A stretch of 64,000 nt of DNA, taken from Mucilaginibacter sp. SJ (GTDB lineage: Bacteria; Bacteroidota; Bacteroidia; Sphingobacteriales; Sphingobacteriaceae). Below the pieces are notes generated by a model, which made no database searches, had not been told where the DNA came from, and worked only from the letters and a program-made list of their open reading frames with translations. The stretch is from contig NZ_CP118631.1 of NCBI RefSeq assembly GCF_028993635.1, positions 4,092,001 through 4,156,000 of the forward strand. Direction: 5' to 3'. The translations under genes and the position numbers were made by a program. Positions 24,615 to 33,334 of the stretch are shown piece after piece (position 1 is the stretch's first letter; each line of letters starts with the position of its first letter).

Positions 24615-25970
24615 TTAAAACAATTCCACCAACCGCTCTAAAGCCATTCCTCTTGATCCTTTGATCAGGATAGTTGAATTGGTAATAGGCTGTGCTTTCA
24701 AAGCAGCAATGGCATCTTCGGCAGTTTCATAAAACTTGTCCATGGTCCATGGTCCATGGTCCACGGACTGCGAAGCACCTAAAAAATCCTTTCCGATAAA
24801 GATCCGTTCATCAACAGGAGTATCCATAGCCTTTTTAATAACGGACGCATGTTCAACGGCTGCTTCCGGGCCCATTTCAAACATATCGCCCAAAATAAGC
24901 ACTTTCCTTTTTGCTTCAATTTTGCCCACGTTTTCAATGGCGACAAACATGCTGCTTGGGTTGGCATTGTAATAATCGCAAATGAGGGTATTGGTAGCTG
25001 TTTGCACAATTTGCGAGCGGTTGTTTTTTGGCTGATAACCCTCGATACCGGCGTTAATCTCATTTGCAGATAAACCGAGATAGGTGCCGATGCATATCGC
25101 CACTAAAATATTAGGCAGGTTATAAGTACCCGTTAGCTGGGTTTTTACTTTATAGCTGTCGCCGGTTTTATTGTTGGTCCACTCCAAAGTGAGCAACGGA
25201 GAATTTTCCAACAGTTCACCACTAATAAGATTATCAATAGCATCGGTTCCGTAATACTCCACGTGAGGTAAACGACGGGCAGCAGCCATCTCCATTAAAA
25301 CAGTATCATCGCTGTTTACAAAAACAACGCCACCTGCATTACTTGCTCCCCCCTCAGGGGGCAGGGGGGCAAAATAATCATACAATTCTCCTTTACCCTT
25401 CTTCACTCCTTCAACTCCGCCAAAACCTTCCAGATGCGCTTTACCTACATTGGTAATTAAGCCATGCGATGGTTGGGCAATACTGCAAAGCAGCTCGATC
25501 TCTTTTTGGTGATTGGCGCCCATTTCAATAACGGCCACTTCATGAGTGGCGTCAATGGTTAAAATGGTAAGCGGAACTCCTATATGGTTATTTAAATTGC
25601 CCTGGGTGGCCTGGGTTTTAAAATACTGCGATAATACGGCGTTGATCAGTTCTTTGGTAGTGGTTTTGCCGTTGGTACCGGTAAGTCCGATAACCGGGAT
25701 GTCAAGCTGGCGGCGATGATGACGAGCTAAATCCTGCAAGGTTGTTAAAACATCCTCAACCAATAAATACTGTTCGCCCAGTTGGTATTCGGCATTGTCA
25801 ATTACCGCGTAAGCTGCGCCGGCCTCCACTGCTTTTTGTGCAAAAGTGTTTGCGTCAAATTTATCGCCTTTGAGTGCGAAGAACAGACTGCCGGGCACAA
25901 TCTTCCGGGTGTCGGTGCTAATTACGGGGTGTTTGACGTATATATCGTATAGTTGAATTGTTGTGATCAT
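24615..25970 (-). CDS. murF: UDP-N-acetylmuramoyl-tripeptide--D-alanyl-D-alanine ligase
   Basis: MurF adds D-Ala-D-Ala to UDP-MurNAc-tripeptide, the last cytoplasmic step of peptidoglycan precursor synthesis. The Mur ligase order is visible: N-terminal substrate domain, P-loop GTNGKTTT (98-105), NxNNHIGVPL, VIEMGANHQKEIELL (147-161), the central-domain HLEGFGGVEG, and the C-terminal DMFEMGPEAAVEH and KGSRGM. Two short stretches look foreign: residues about 201-214 (APLPPEGGASNAGG) and about 400-411 (SQSVDHGPWTMD). Both are encoded by repeat-like DNA. They fall in loops and keep the frame, so the enzyme is probably functional. Confidence 0.94.
   Translation of the reverse strand: MITTIQLYDIYVKHPVISTDTRKIVPGSLFFALKGDKFDANTFAQKAVEAGAAYAVIDNAEYQLGEQYLLVEDVLTTLQDLARHHRRQLDIPVIGLTGTNGKTTTKELINAVLSQYFKTQATQGNLNNHIGVPLTILTIDATHEVAVIEMGANHQKEIELLCSIAQPSHGLITNVGKAHLEGFGGVEGVKKGKGELYDYFAPLPPEGGASNAGGVVFVNSDDTVLMEMAAARRLPHVEYYGTDAIDNLISGELLENSPLLTLEWTNNKTGDSYKVKTQLTGTYNLPNILVAICIGTYLGLSANEINAGIEGYQPKNNRSQIVQTATNTLICDYYNANPSSMFVAIENVGKIEAKRKVLILGDMFEMGPEAAVEHASVIKKAMDTPVDERIFIGKDFLGASQSVDHGPWTMDKFYETAEDAIAALKAQPITNSTILIKGSRGMALERLVELF
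24741..24768. repeat. CATGGTC heptamer repeat inside murF
   Basis: Three perfect CATGGTC units and one degenerate CACGGAC lie head to tail in the murF coding region. On the coding strand they encode the VDHGPWTMD stretch. The array resembles the intergenic heptamer arrays at 11415 and 31201, but with a different unit. Confidence 0.7.
25345..25370. repeat. C-run/G-run palindromic insertion inside murF
   Basis: A GC-rich imperfect palindrome (GCTCCCCCCTC, then GGGGG and GGGGGGC) interrupts murF and encodes the LPPEGG part of the extra loop at residues 201-214. Its base composition differs sharply from the surrounding gene. Confidence 0.6.
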
Positions 25971-26007
25971 GCGTATTATAATGGCAAACGTAAATTAAAA
26001 GTACAAT

Positions 26008-26190
26008 ATCTTGCGCTCGTTTGTAACGATTGCTTAACGTGGGTTTGGCGATTGCATCGCCGGATTTGCGTTTTAAACTTTATCTTGCGCTCGTTTGCAA
26101 CGAGTGCTTAACTTGGCTCGGCGATTGTATCGCCAGGCTTGCGTTTTAAACGCAAGCCCATTTTAAGCGCTCGTTGCAAACGAGCGCAAG
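26008..26190. repeat. Tandem and inverted CTTGCGCTCGTTTGCAACGA repeats
   Basis: Two direct units of about 74 bases start at 26008 and 26082. Each has the order TTGCGCTCGTTTG, AACGA, GGCGATTG, ATCGCC, GCGTTTTAAA. They are followed by an inverted end in which GCGCTCGTT (26167-26175) and AACGAGCGC (26179-26187) form a hairpin and CGCAAG closes the element. It fills the gap between recQ (stop at 26222) and murF (start at 25970). The arrangement is REP/BIME-like. No gene is seen here. Confidence 0.75.
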
Positions 26191-26221
26191 GTTATTCTTT
26201 CAAACTTAACAAAAATTATTC

Positions 26222-28393
26222 CTACCTCTTCATCCAGTCTATCACAGCCCTGATTTCGCCGTAGCTGTAATCCTCTCCTAAAACCTCTTTCAATGGTGAC
26301 AGTTTTTCTGCTCCGTAACTTTCAACAGCATCAGCAATAACAGCTATCTTTTTCTGCGGAACAATTTCGGTAATATCCAGATCGCCGTTTTGTACATAAT
26401 AACTCAGGTGTGTTTCTATGGTAGCTGTGGTGAACCCGCGCTTGGCCGCTATTTCGGCAATGGTTTTCCCGGAGCGATATAGGTCAAACGTTTCGGCTTT
26501 AGTATCACTGCTTCGCGAAGAAGAGCTGGTTTGCCCCGGCGATTTCGCCTTCCGCTCCCGTTTAGGCGATTTATGTTTTATTTTTGAGCCGAGGCCCTTT
26601 TCGACACAATAAGCTTTCACCGGCTGCAGCAATTCCCGGCCGTAACGTGCCAGTTTTACATCGCCAAAGCCCGAGATCAGGCGCAGTTCATCAAGGCTTT
26701 GCGGCAGGTAAGTTGCCATTTCCAGTAAAGTAGCATCGGATACGATGACATAAGCCGGTACATTTTCACTCTCGGCAATGCCCCGCCTGACTTCCCTTAA
26801 CCGGTTGAATAACGGAATCTCATAAGGCAGACTTTCTTCATGATGAACTTCTTCTACCTTTTCTATCTCGATAAACTCAACTTTTTGGCCGCCTTTTAAT
26901 ACAGCTGCGCTTTGTGAGGTAAGTTTTAATACCGGGTATTCATCGCCGGCGGTTTGCAGATAGCCCATGGTAACCAGTTCGCGGATGTGGTGCTGCCAGT
27001 CGGCCTTGCTGATATCCGCGCCGATACCGTAGGTTTTTAACTGCTTATGTTCCTCGCGGATCTTGTCGCTTTTTGACCCTCTTAAAAAATCAATCACATA
27101 GTTGGCTCCAAAGCGCTCATTTAACCGGGCTACGGCTGATAAAGCTTTTTGGGCGATCAATGTGCCGTCAAAACGTTTATACTCGGTAAGGCAAACATCG
27201 CATGAGCCGCATTTGGCCGGAAATTCTTCATCAAAATATTTCATCAGGTATTGCCGGCGACAGGAGAGCAGCTGGCAATATTTAACCATATCATTGAGCT
27301 TATTAAGCATGATGCGGCTTTGCTGCTCATTGCCTTCTACTTTGGCAAAAGCCTGCAATTTCATTGCATCGCCGGGCGAGTAAAGCAACAATGCTTCCGA
27401 TGGAAGCCCGTCACGTCCTGCCCTGCCGGTTTCCTGGTAGTAGCCCTCAATGTTTTTTGGCAGATCAACATGTACCACATAGCGCACGTTTGATTTATTG
27501 ATGCCCATACCAAAGGCGATGGTAGCGACAATGATTTTGATATCATCGCGCAAAAATGCTTCCTGGTTACGGGCTTTTATTTCGTTGCTTAATCCGGCGT
27601 GGTAGGCCTCTGCAGCAAAGCCTTCATCCTTTAAATCCTCGGCCAAAGCCTCGGTAGATTTGCGGGATAGGCAATAAATAATCCCCGACTCATCCTTATG
27701 TTCATTTAAAAAGGCGATGAGCTGTTTAAAGCTGTTCTTTTTAGGCGCTACGCGGTAAGTAATATTTGCCCTGTTAAATGAGGATACAAATATTGCCGGC
27801 TTATGAAGGTTGAGCTTTTCAAGGATATCTTTTTGCGTAAGCTTATCGGCTGTAGCCGTAAGTGCAATAACCGGCACCGACGGAAACTCTTCCTTAAGCC
27901 CGGCAAGCATTAAATACTCAGGCCTGAAATCATGTCCCCAAGAGGAGATACAATGTGCCTCGTCAATAGCTATCTGGGCTACTTTCAGCGTCTTTAAAAA
28001 AGGAATGAGTTTGTTCTCCTTATTTTCTTTGCTTTCGGCACTGAACAAACGTTCGGGGGCAAGGTAAAGTAGTTTGATCTCATTGTTTCGGAGCCGGTTT
28101 ACCAGCACCCTCGTTTCCTCGGGATTTAACGACGAATTGAGGAAGGCCGCAGGGATGCCGTTAACGTTCAGGCTATCTACCTGGTCTTTCATCAGCGCAA
28201 TAAGCGGCGATATTACAATGGTTAAGCCGTTGAGCAGCACAGCAGGCAACTGGTAGCACAATGATTTGCCGCCGCCGGTAGGCATCAGCGCCATTACATC
28301 CTGTCCCTTGAGTATATTTTGAATGATAGCCTCCTGCTCATGCCTGAAGGCACTATAACCAAAGTATTTTTGAAGGGCCTGGATAGGTGTCAT
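26222..28393 (-). CDS. recQ: ATP-dependent DNA helicase RecQ
   Basis: This is a 3'-5' DNA helicase for recombination and repair. Residues 1-340 carry the superfamily 2 motor: Walker A TGGGKS (39-44), DEAH (144-147), ALTATAD, and motif VI YYQETGRAGRDGLPS. The RecQ zinc-binding domain has CRRQYLMKYFDE followed by CGSCDVC, giving the four cysteines. The RQC winged helix comes next. An HRDC domain (about 525-605) precedes a basic Ser-rich linker and a C-terminal helix-turn-helix domain (about 640-723) often seen in Bacteroidota RecQ. The 723-residue length fits that type. Confidence 0.95.
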   Translation of the reverse strand: MTPIQALQKYFGYSAFRHEQEAIIQNILKGQDVMALMPTGGGKSLCYQLPAVLLNGLTIVISPLIALMKDQVDSLNVNGIPAAFLNSSLNPEETRVLVNRLRNNEIKLLYLAPERLFSAESKENKENKLIPFLKTLKVAQIAIDEAHCISSWGHDFRPEYLMLAGLKEEFPSVPVIALTATADKLTQKDILEKLNLHKPAIFVSSFNRANITYRVAPKKNSFKQLIAFLNEHKDESGIIYCLSRKSTEALAEDLKDEGFAAEAYHAGLSNEIKARNQEAFLRDDIKIIVATIAFGMGINKSNVRYVVHVDLPKNIEGYYQETGRAGRDGLPSEALLLYSPGDAMKLQAFAKVEGNEQQSRIMLNKLNDMVKYCQLLSCRRQYLMKYFDEEFPAKCGSCDVCLTEYKRFDGTLIAQKALSAVARLNERFGANYVIDFLRGSKSDKIREEHKQLKTYGIGADISKADWQHHIRELVTMGYLQTAGDEYPVLKLTSQSAAVLKGGQKVEFIEIEKVEEVHHEESLPYEIPLFNRLREVRRGIAESENVPAYVIVSDATLLEMATYLPQSLDELRLISGFGDVKLARYGRELLQPVKAYCVEKGLGSKIKHKSPKRERKAKSPGQTSSSSRSSDTKAETFDLYRSGKTIAEIAAKRGFTTATIETHLSYYVQNGDLDITEIVPQKKIAVIADAVESYGAEKLSPLKEVLGEDYSYGEIRAVIDWMKR

Positions 28394-28590
28394 GTTTGTT
28401 GATTGCAGATATGCAAATGTGCAGATTTCAGATTATAAATGTGCGGATTTCAAATGTGCAAATTTTAAATGTGTAGATTTTTTCTATCTTAAACTAACTG
28501 TAATTGTATTTTATCATTTGCATATCTGCACATCTGAAATTTGCACATCCGCTGAATTCGCACATCTAACAATTTGCCAATATTTTTCTG
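28394..28590. repeat. Intergenic word-like repeats in opposed orientation
   Basis: The gap between the divergent recQ and peptidase genes holds about five imperfect 15-base units of ATGTGCAGATTTCAA type (28415-28485). These are followed by reverse-complement units such as TTTGCATATCTGCACATCTG (28520-28565). The two halves could fold back on each other. The promoters of both flanking genes must lie in or beside this element. No gene is seen. Confidence 0.6.
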
Positions 28591-28635
28591 CATATTAGCT
28601 TATCTCTTTTCTCCTATTATATCTATTATTTATTT

Positions 28636-31143
28636 ATGATAAAAAAACATTTACTCCTTTTTGTATTTATAAGTTTTTTTTGCTCGGCCTTTGCGCAAAA
28701 GATCCAATCGCCGCAGGAGTTCCTGGGTTATAAACTGGGTGAGCATTTTACCCCTCATTATCGTATCGCCGAATATTTTAGGTACGTTGCGTCGGTTTCA
28801 AAAAATGTAAAGCTACAGCAGTTTGGTACTACCAACGAGGGCCGGCCTTTACTTGCGATGTTCATCGCTTCTGATGAAAATATTGGCAGGCTGGAAGAGG
28901 TCCGCCATAATAACCTTAAACTGGCCGGGATTGAAAGCGGTAGTGGCAGCACTGCTATGCCTGTTGTTACCTGGCTAAGCTACAATGTGCACGGCAACGA
29001 GCCGGCCTCAAGCGAAGCCGCTATGTGGACTTTGTTTGACCTCGTTGATCCGGAGAATGGTACAACCAAGGCCTGGCTTAAAAATATGGTGGTTGTTATC
29101 GATCCATGTTTAAACCCCGACGGGCGCGACCGTTACGTTAATTTTTATAACTCTGTAGTTGGCGCTGCGCCTGATACCAACCCAACATCGCGCGAACACG
29201 TTGAGCCATGGCCCGGAGGCAGGGTAAACCATTTTTACTTTGACCTTAACCGCGACTGGGCATGGCAGCAGCAAAAAGAAACCCAGGCGCGCGTAGGTTT
29301 GTATAATCAATGGCTGCCGCAGGTACATGTTGATTACCATGAGCAGGGATATAATGCTCCGTATTATTTTGCCCCTGCCGCCGAGCCATACCATAAAGAT
29401 ATTACCCCATGGCAGCGCCAGTTCCAGATCACCATTGGTAAAAATAACGCCAAGTATTTTGATCAGAACGGCTGGATGTATTTTACCAAATATGAGTTTG
29501 ACCTGTTGTACCCATCATACGGCGATACCTATCCTTTATATAATGGCTCTATTGGCATGACCTATGAGCAGGGGGGCATTAGTGCCGGTTTGGCTGTAGT
29601 TACCCGCAGTGGCGATACCCTTACCCTGGTACAGCGTGTAGCCCACCACCATTCAACAAGTTTGAGTACGCTGGAGATCGCTTCGCTTAATACCCAAAAG
29701 CTTTCGGATGAATATAAAAAGTTTTTTGACAACAGCCGGGCCAATCCCCCGGGCGAATACAAAACCTATGTTATTAAAAACGATAACAACAATAAAATTA
29801 ACGCGCTGGCAAAAATGCTCGGCCGCAATGGTATTCAGTTTGGTTTTGGTTTAGCTAATAAGGCGGTTACCGGGTTTAACTATATTACCCAAAAAACAGA
29901 ACAGTATAATGTTGGCGCTAATGACCTTGTGGTTAATGCCTATCAACCAAAAGCGGTATTGCTGCATGTATTATTGGAGCCTAAAACCTTTATCCCGGAC
30001 TCTAATACTTATGATATTACAGCATGGTCGCTTCCATACGCTTATGGTTTAAAGGCCTATGGGTTAAAAGAATCATTTAAGCCTGCCAGCACCGAGTGGA
30101 GTGTGGCCGAACCTAAGCCTCTGGTAAATACACATGCTTACGCTTATGTATCGGCATGGCAATCGGTTAATGATGTGAAGTTTTTGGCTGCTTTGCTAAA
30201 AAAGAAGATTAAAGTGCGTTATGCCGAGAAACCTTTTGAAGCAGGGGGAAAACAATTTACAGCAGGTTCGTTAATTGTTACCCGTGCAGGCAACGATCTT
30301 GCTGATTTTGACCAGGTGGTTACTCAAACCGCTGCATCACTTAATCAGGAGATCATCCCTATTTCAACAGGCTTTGTTGATAAAGGATCGGATATCGGTT
30401 CGGATGCGGTAAGGTATATCCATCAGCCTAAAATAGCATTGATTGCCGGCGATGGCGTTAACTCGGAGGCAATGGGCGAGGTTTGGCATTTGTTTGAAGC
30501 GCAGATTGGATATCCGGTTACTTTAATAAGGTATCAGGATTTAGGCCGTACTAAATTGGGTGAGTTTGATGTTGTGATTTGTCCCGATGGTCGTTATGAG
30601 GATTTCCCTTCAGAGAAATTACAAAACTGGATCCGCGACGGAGGTAAGCTAATAGCGGTGGATAATGCCGTATCATTACTGGTTGATAAAAAAGGGTTTC
30701 TTATTAAAAGGAAGGAAGAAAAAAAGGAAGACAAGGATAAAGAAAAGGAAAAAGATAAAGCAGTTAAGCTGTACGGAGATCGTGACCGCCTGGCCCTTAG
30801 CGAATCCATCCCGGGAGCAATTTATAAGCTGAACCTTGATAATACCCATCCGCTTGGTTTTGGCCTGCCTGATTATTACTATTCGTTAAAGCTGAATGAC
30901 GATATCTACGATCTTTTTTCGGGCGATGACGGCTGGAATGTGGGCACCATAAAAAAGGATGGCTATGTATCGGGCTTCGTTGGTGCAGAATCAAAAAAGA
31001 AGATCAACAACGGCTTGCTGCTTGGCGTACAGCCGATGGGCCGCGGTTCGGTTGTTTATATGGTTGATGACCCGCTGTTCCGTAGTTTCTGGGAAAATGG
31101 CAAGCTTTTGTTTAGTAACGCTGTGTTTATGGTGGGGCAGTAG
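28636..31143 (+). CDS. M14-family zinc carboxypeptidase, secreted
   Basis: The 835-residue protein has a signal peptide (1-20, ending SAFA before Gln). The M14 catalytic domain has the zinc pair HGNE (His119, Glu122), followed by NPDGRDRYVNFY, DLNRDW and VDYHEQG around 231-237, which supplies the third ligand. A long C-terminal region (about 400-835) contains a Lys/Glu-rich stretch (KRKEEKKEDKDKEKEKDKA) and a glutamine-amidotransferase-like fold suggested by VVICPDGRYEDFPSEKL. It should act in the periplasm or outside the cell on peptides. Its stop codon runs straight into a heptamer repeat array. Confidence 0.9.
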   Translation: MIKKHLLLFVFISFFCSAFAQKIQSPQEFLGYKLGEHFTPHYRIAEYFRYVASVSKNVKLQQFGTTNEGRPLLAMFIASDENIGRLEEVRHNNLKLAGIESGSGSTAMPVVTWLSYNVHGNEPASSEAAMWTLFDLVDPENGTTKAWLKNMVVVIDPCLNPDGRDRYVNFYNSVVGAAPDTNPTSREHVEPWPGGRVNHFYFDLNRDWAWQQQKETQARVGLYNQWLPQVHVDYHEQGYNAPYYFAPAAEPYHKDITPWQRQFQITIGKNNAKYFDQNGWMYFTKYEFDLLYPSYGDTYPLYNGSIGMTYEQGGISAGLAVVTRSGDTLTLVQRVAHHHSTSLSTLEIASLNTQKLSDEYKKFFDNSRANPPGEYKTYVIKNDNNNKINALAKMLGRNGIQFGFGLANKAVTGFNYITQKTEQYNVGANDLVVNAYQPKAVLLHVLLEPKTFIPDSNTYDITAWSLPYAYGLKAYGLKESFKPASTEWSVAEPKPLVNTHAYAYVSAWQSVNDVKFLAALLKKKIKVRYAEKPFEAGGKQFTAGSLIVTRAGNDLADFDQVVTQTAASLNQEIIPISTGFVDKGSDIGSDAVRYIHQPKIALIAGDGVNSEAMGEVWHLFEAQIGYPVTLIRYQDLGRTKLGEFDVVICPDGRYEDFPSEKLQNWIRDGGKLIAVDNAVSLLVDKKGFLIKRKEEKKEDKDKEKEKDKAVKLYGDRDRLALSESIPGAIYKLNLDNTHPLGFGLPDYYYSLKLNDDIYDLFSGDDGWNVGTIKKDGYVSGFVGAESKKKINNGLLLGVQPMGRGSVVYMVDDPLFRSFWENGKLLFSNAVFMVGQ

Positions 31144-31326
31144 TTCAGTTTGCAGTAGTTCAGTTTGCAGTAGTTCAGTTTGCAGTTTGCAGTAGTTCAG
31201 TTTGCAGTTTGCAGTTTGCAGTTTGCAGTTATCACCGGGTAGTTTGCAGTTTGCAGTTTGCAGTTTGCAGTTTGCAGTTTGCAGTTTGCAGTTTGCAGTT
31301 TGCAGTTTGCAGTTTGCAGTTTGCAG
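31141..31326. repeat. TTTGCAG heptamer array
   Basis: Three 15-base units TAGTTCAGTTTGCAG (31141-31185) are followed by mixed units and four TTTGCAG (31201-31228). After a 14-base spacer (31229-31242) come twelve perfect TTTGCAG copies (31243-31326). The array begins at the peptidase stop codon. The words around the spacer (31222-31249) recur in inverted orientation beyond the intron at 33335-33362. Confidence 0.9.
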
Positions 31327-31363
31327 TTTTTGAATTAGCTGATTAAGTTACGATAATTGTTGA

Positions 31364-31402
31364 AAAGAAAAGCGCCGGATGATAAGCCCGGCGCTTTTCT
31401 TT
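31364..31402 (+). terminator. Strong terminator hairpin at the intron insertion site
   Basis: AAAGAAAAGCGCCGG (31364-31378) pairs perfectly over 15 bp with 31388-31402, with a 9-base loop and a T-rich 3' arm. It is the natural end of the M14 peptidase transcript. The group II intron starts at the next base. Confidence 0.9.
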
Positions 31403-33320
31403 GTGTGCCAGGCACGTGTGTCATCTATAGGGTGCAAGTCCCGAAGACGCATTACAGTGGGAAGTCTTAGCTTAAGGCAAGGAGAAAGTGTGTGAACACA
31501 AATCTGAAGGAAGCCAGCGGCAAAAGTTCGAGCCTACGAACAGAAACTGCATATCAGGCGGGATAGTATGGGTGATGCTGCAAAAGAAGCAAAAGCCCGA
31601 CACTGTACAGGATACTATAACGTAAATGCAGAGGCTACATGAACGGAAAGCGGACACACTTACCCTGGGAGGTCTGCGTAACGACGAGTTCGTAAAGCGC
31701 AGAAGTCAGCAAACGTCATATTAGTTCCGAAACGAGCTCCGCAAAGCGGAGAGGTCTCACAAAAGGATGAAGGACTGCATGTTAGAATTGGCCAAGACGC
31801 TGATGGCTCTGTGTCGTCACCGCTAACAACGGAACCCCATAAGCGAACTGCCTGCAGGAGGATAGGCCGGAAGCCGAAAGTAAAGTGCAGGAGGAGTTGA
31901 GGTGCGACATGCGAACAAGGCGGCTGTAAGCCGGAAACAAATGTTTTTTTTTAAAAGAAGTATGCTCGAAGAAATACTTGATTACAGGAACATCAGCAAA
32001 GCGCTGAAACAGGTAATGAGCAATAAAGGCGCTGGTGGGGTTGACGGTATGCAGACCGATGAACTTCGCGACTACCTGAACGAGCACTGGCGTCCGCTCA
32101 AAACAAGTATTTTAGAGGGCAGTTATCAACCAAGCCCGGTACGGAAAGTAGAAATCCCCAAGCCCACAGGCGGTCGCCGGATGTTAGGCATACCAACCGT
32201 AATCGACAGGCTCCTTCAACAAGCCATCAGTCAATGGCTAAGTCCGCAATACGAACCGGAGTTTTCCAAAACAAGTTACGGTTTCAGGCCAGGCAAGAAC
32301 GCCCGTCAGGCGGTCATGCAGGCCCAGGAGTACCTCAATGAAGGTAAAACAAGGATAGTAGAGTTGGACTTGGAAAAGTTCTTCGACCGTGTCAACCACG
32401 ACAAACTCATGGGATCGCTATCAAGAAAGGTAAAAGATAAACGCATCCTTGCGTTGATCGGCAGCTATCTGCGCAGCGGTATTATGGAAGGCGGGGTTTC
32501 AAGCGTCCGATTGGAAGGCACCCCACAGGGTTCACCGCTTAGCCCTCTACTTTCCAACATTATGTTAGATGAACTGGACAGAGAACTTATACGGCGCGGG
32601 CACAGCTTTGTGAGGTACGCCGACGATTGCAGCATCTACCTTAAGAACTGGAAATCAGCTCATAGGGTAGAAGGCAGTATTATCCGGTACGTAGAAAAGG
32701 AGCTTAAGCTAAAAGTGAACAGGACAAAGACGAAAGTCAGCGCCCCGGCGAAAAGCACGCTTTTAGGCTTCTCTTTCTATCGCAGCAAAGGAAAATGGGA
32801 GATACGGCTATCGAATCTGACGGTAAAACGGATTCAAGGTAAGATTCGCCGGCATACGGAGCGGAAGCACCCGAACCCAATAGCCGAAAAGATAAGAGAA
32901 TTGGAGACGGTCATCATGGGCTGGATAAATTATTTTTGGATAGCCACGGCAAAATCGCAGATGCGAATGTTGGATGAACTGGTACGAACCCGTTTACGGA
33001 TATGCCAATGGAAACAATGGAAGCTACCAAAAGCAAGGGTGAAGCGGCTAATAAAGCTGGGCGTTAAGAAAAGGAAAGCTTATGAGTGGGGAAATAGCAG
33101 TAAGGGATACTGTCGGGTAGCCCACAGCCCCATACTGCAAACCACGCTTAACAATCTGTACTTTAATAACTTAGGATACACAGGGTTCGAGAACAGATAC
33201 TTTTGGAAAACTAAACACCAGTTATCTATATTCTGACAAACCGCCGTATACCAGACCGGTACGTACGGTGGTGTGAGCGGACGGTAAGGGAGAATTTCAC
33301 TCCCTTACTTCCTACTCGAT
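31403..33320 (+). mobile_element. Group II intron with encoded maturase
   Basis: The 5' end GTGTGCC and the downstream block CTATAGGGTGCAAGTCCC are the conserved group II start. About 500 bases of structured RNA (domains I-III) precede the maturase gene, which sits in domain IV. Domain V is the hairpin around 33240-33275 (CCGCCGTATA ... TACGTACGGTGG), with a CGC-type triad, and domain VI ends CCTACTCGAT at 33320. Length is about 1918 bases. Insertion immediately 3' of a terminator stem is the known habit of class IIC introns; the exact class needs a structural comparison. Both ends and the ORF are intact, so it may be mobile. Confidence 0.9.
31902..33236 (+). CDS. ltrA: Group II intron reverse transcriptase/maturase
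   Basis: The protein has 444 residues. Reverse transcriptase blocks run from about 30 to 290, with SYGFRPGKNARQAV, the first catalytic Asp in VELDLEKFFDRV, GTPQGSPLSPLLSNI, and the active site YADD at 239-242. A maturase X domain follows (about 300-400, GWINYFWIA). No C-terminal HNH endonuclease motif is visible, so retrotransposition would rely on the terminator or replication-fork targets. The start is GTG at 31902, with a clear AGGAGG upstream. Such a Shine-Dalgarno is rare in this genome and fits a foreign origin. Confidence 0.95.
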   Translation: MRHANKAAVSRKQMFFFKRSMLEEILDYRNISKALKQVMSNKGAGGVDGMQTDELRDYLNEHWRPLKTSILEGSYQPSPVRKVEIPKPTGGRRMLGIPTVIDRLLQQAISQWLSPQYEPEFSKTSYGFRPGKNARQAVMQAQEYLNEGKTRIVELDLEKFFDRVNHDKLMGSLSRKVKDKRILALIGSYLRSGIMEGGVSSVRLEGTPQGSPLSPLLSNIMLDELDRELIRRGHSFVRYADDCSIYLKNWKSAHRVEGSIIRYVEKELKLKVNRTKTKVSAPAKSTLLGFSFYRSKGKWEIRLSNLTVKRIQGKIRRHTERKHPNPIAEKIRELETVIMGWINYFWIATAKSQMRMLDELVRTRLRICQWKQWKLPKARVKRLIKLGVKKRKAYEWGNSSKGYCRVAHSPILQTTLNNLYFNNLGYTGFENRYFWKTKHQLSIF

Positions 33321-33334
33321 TGGTGAATGAGCAA

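Noticed and set aside
31141..31326. CRISPR-like array
   Set aside because: The units are head-to-tail 7-mers with no spacers and no cas genes nearby; it is a microsatellite-type repeat.
31472..31657. Small antisense frame in the intron 5' part
   Set aside because: It falls in the structured ribozyme RNA and has no protein-like composition.
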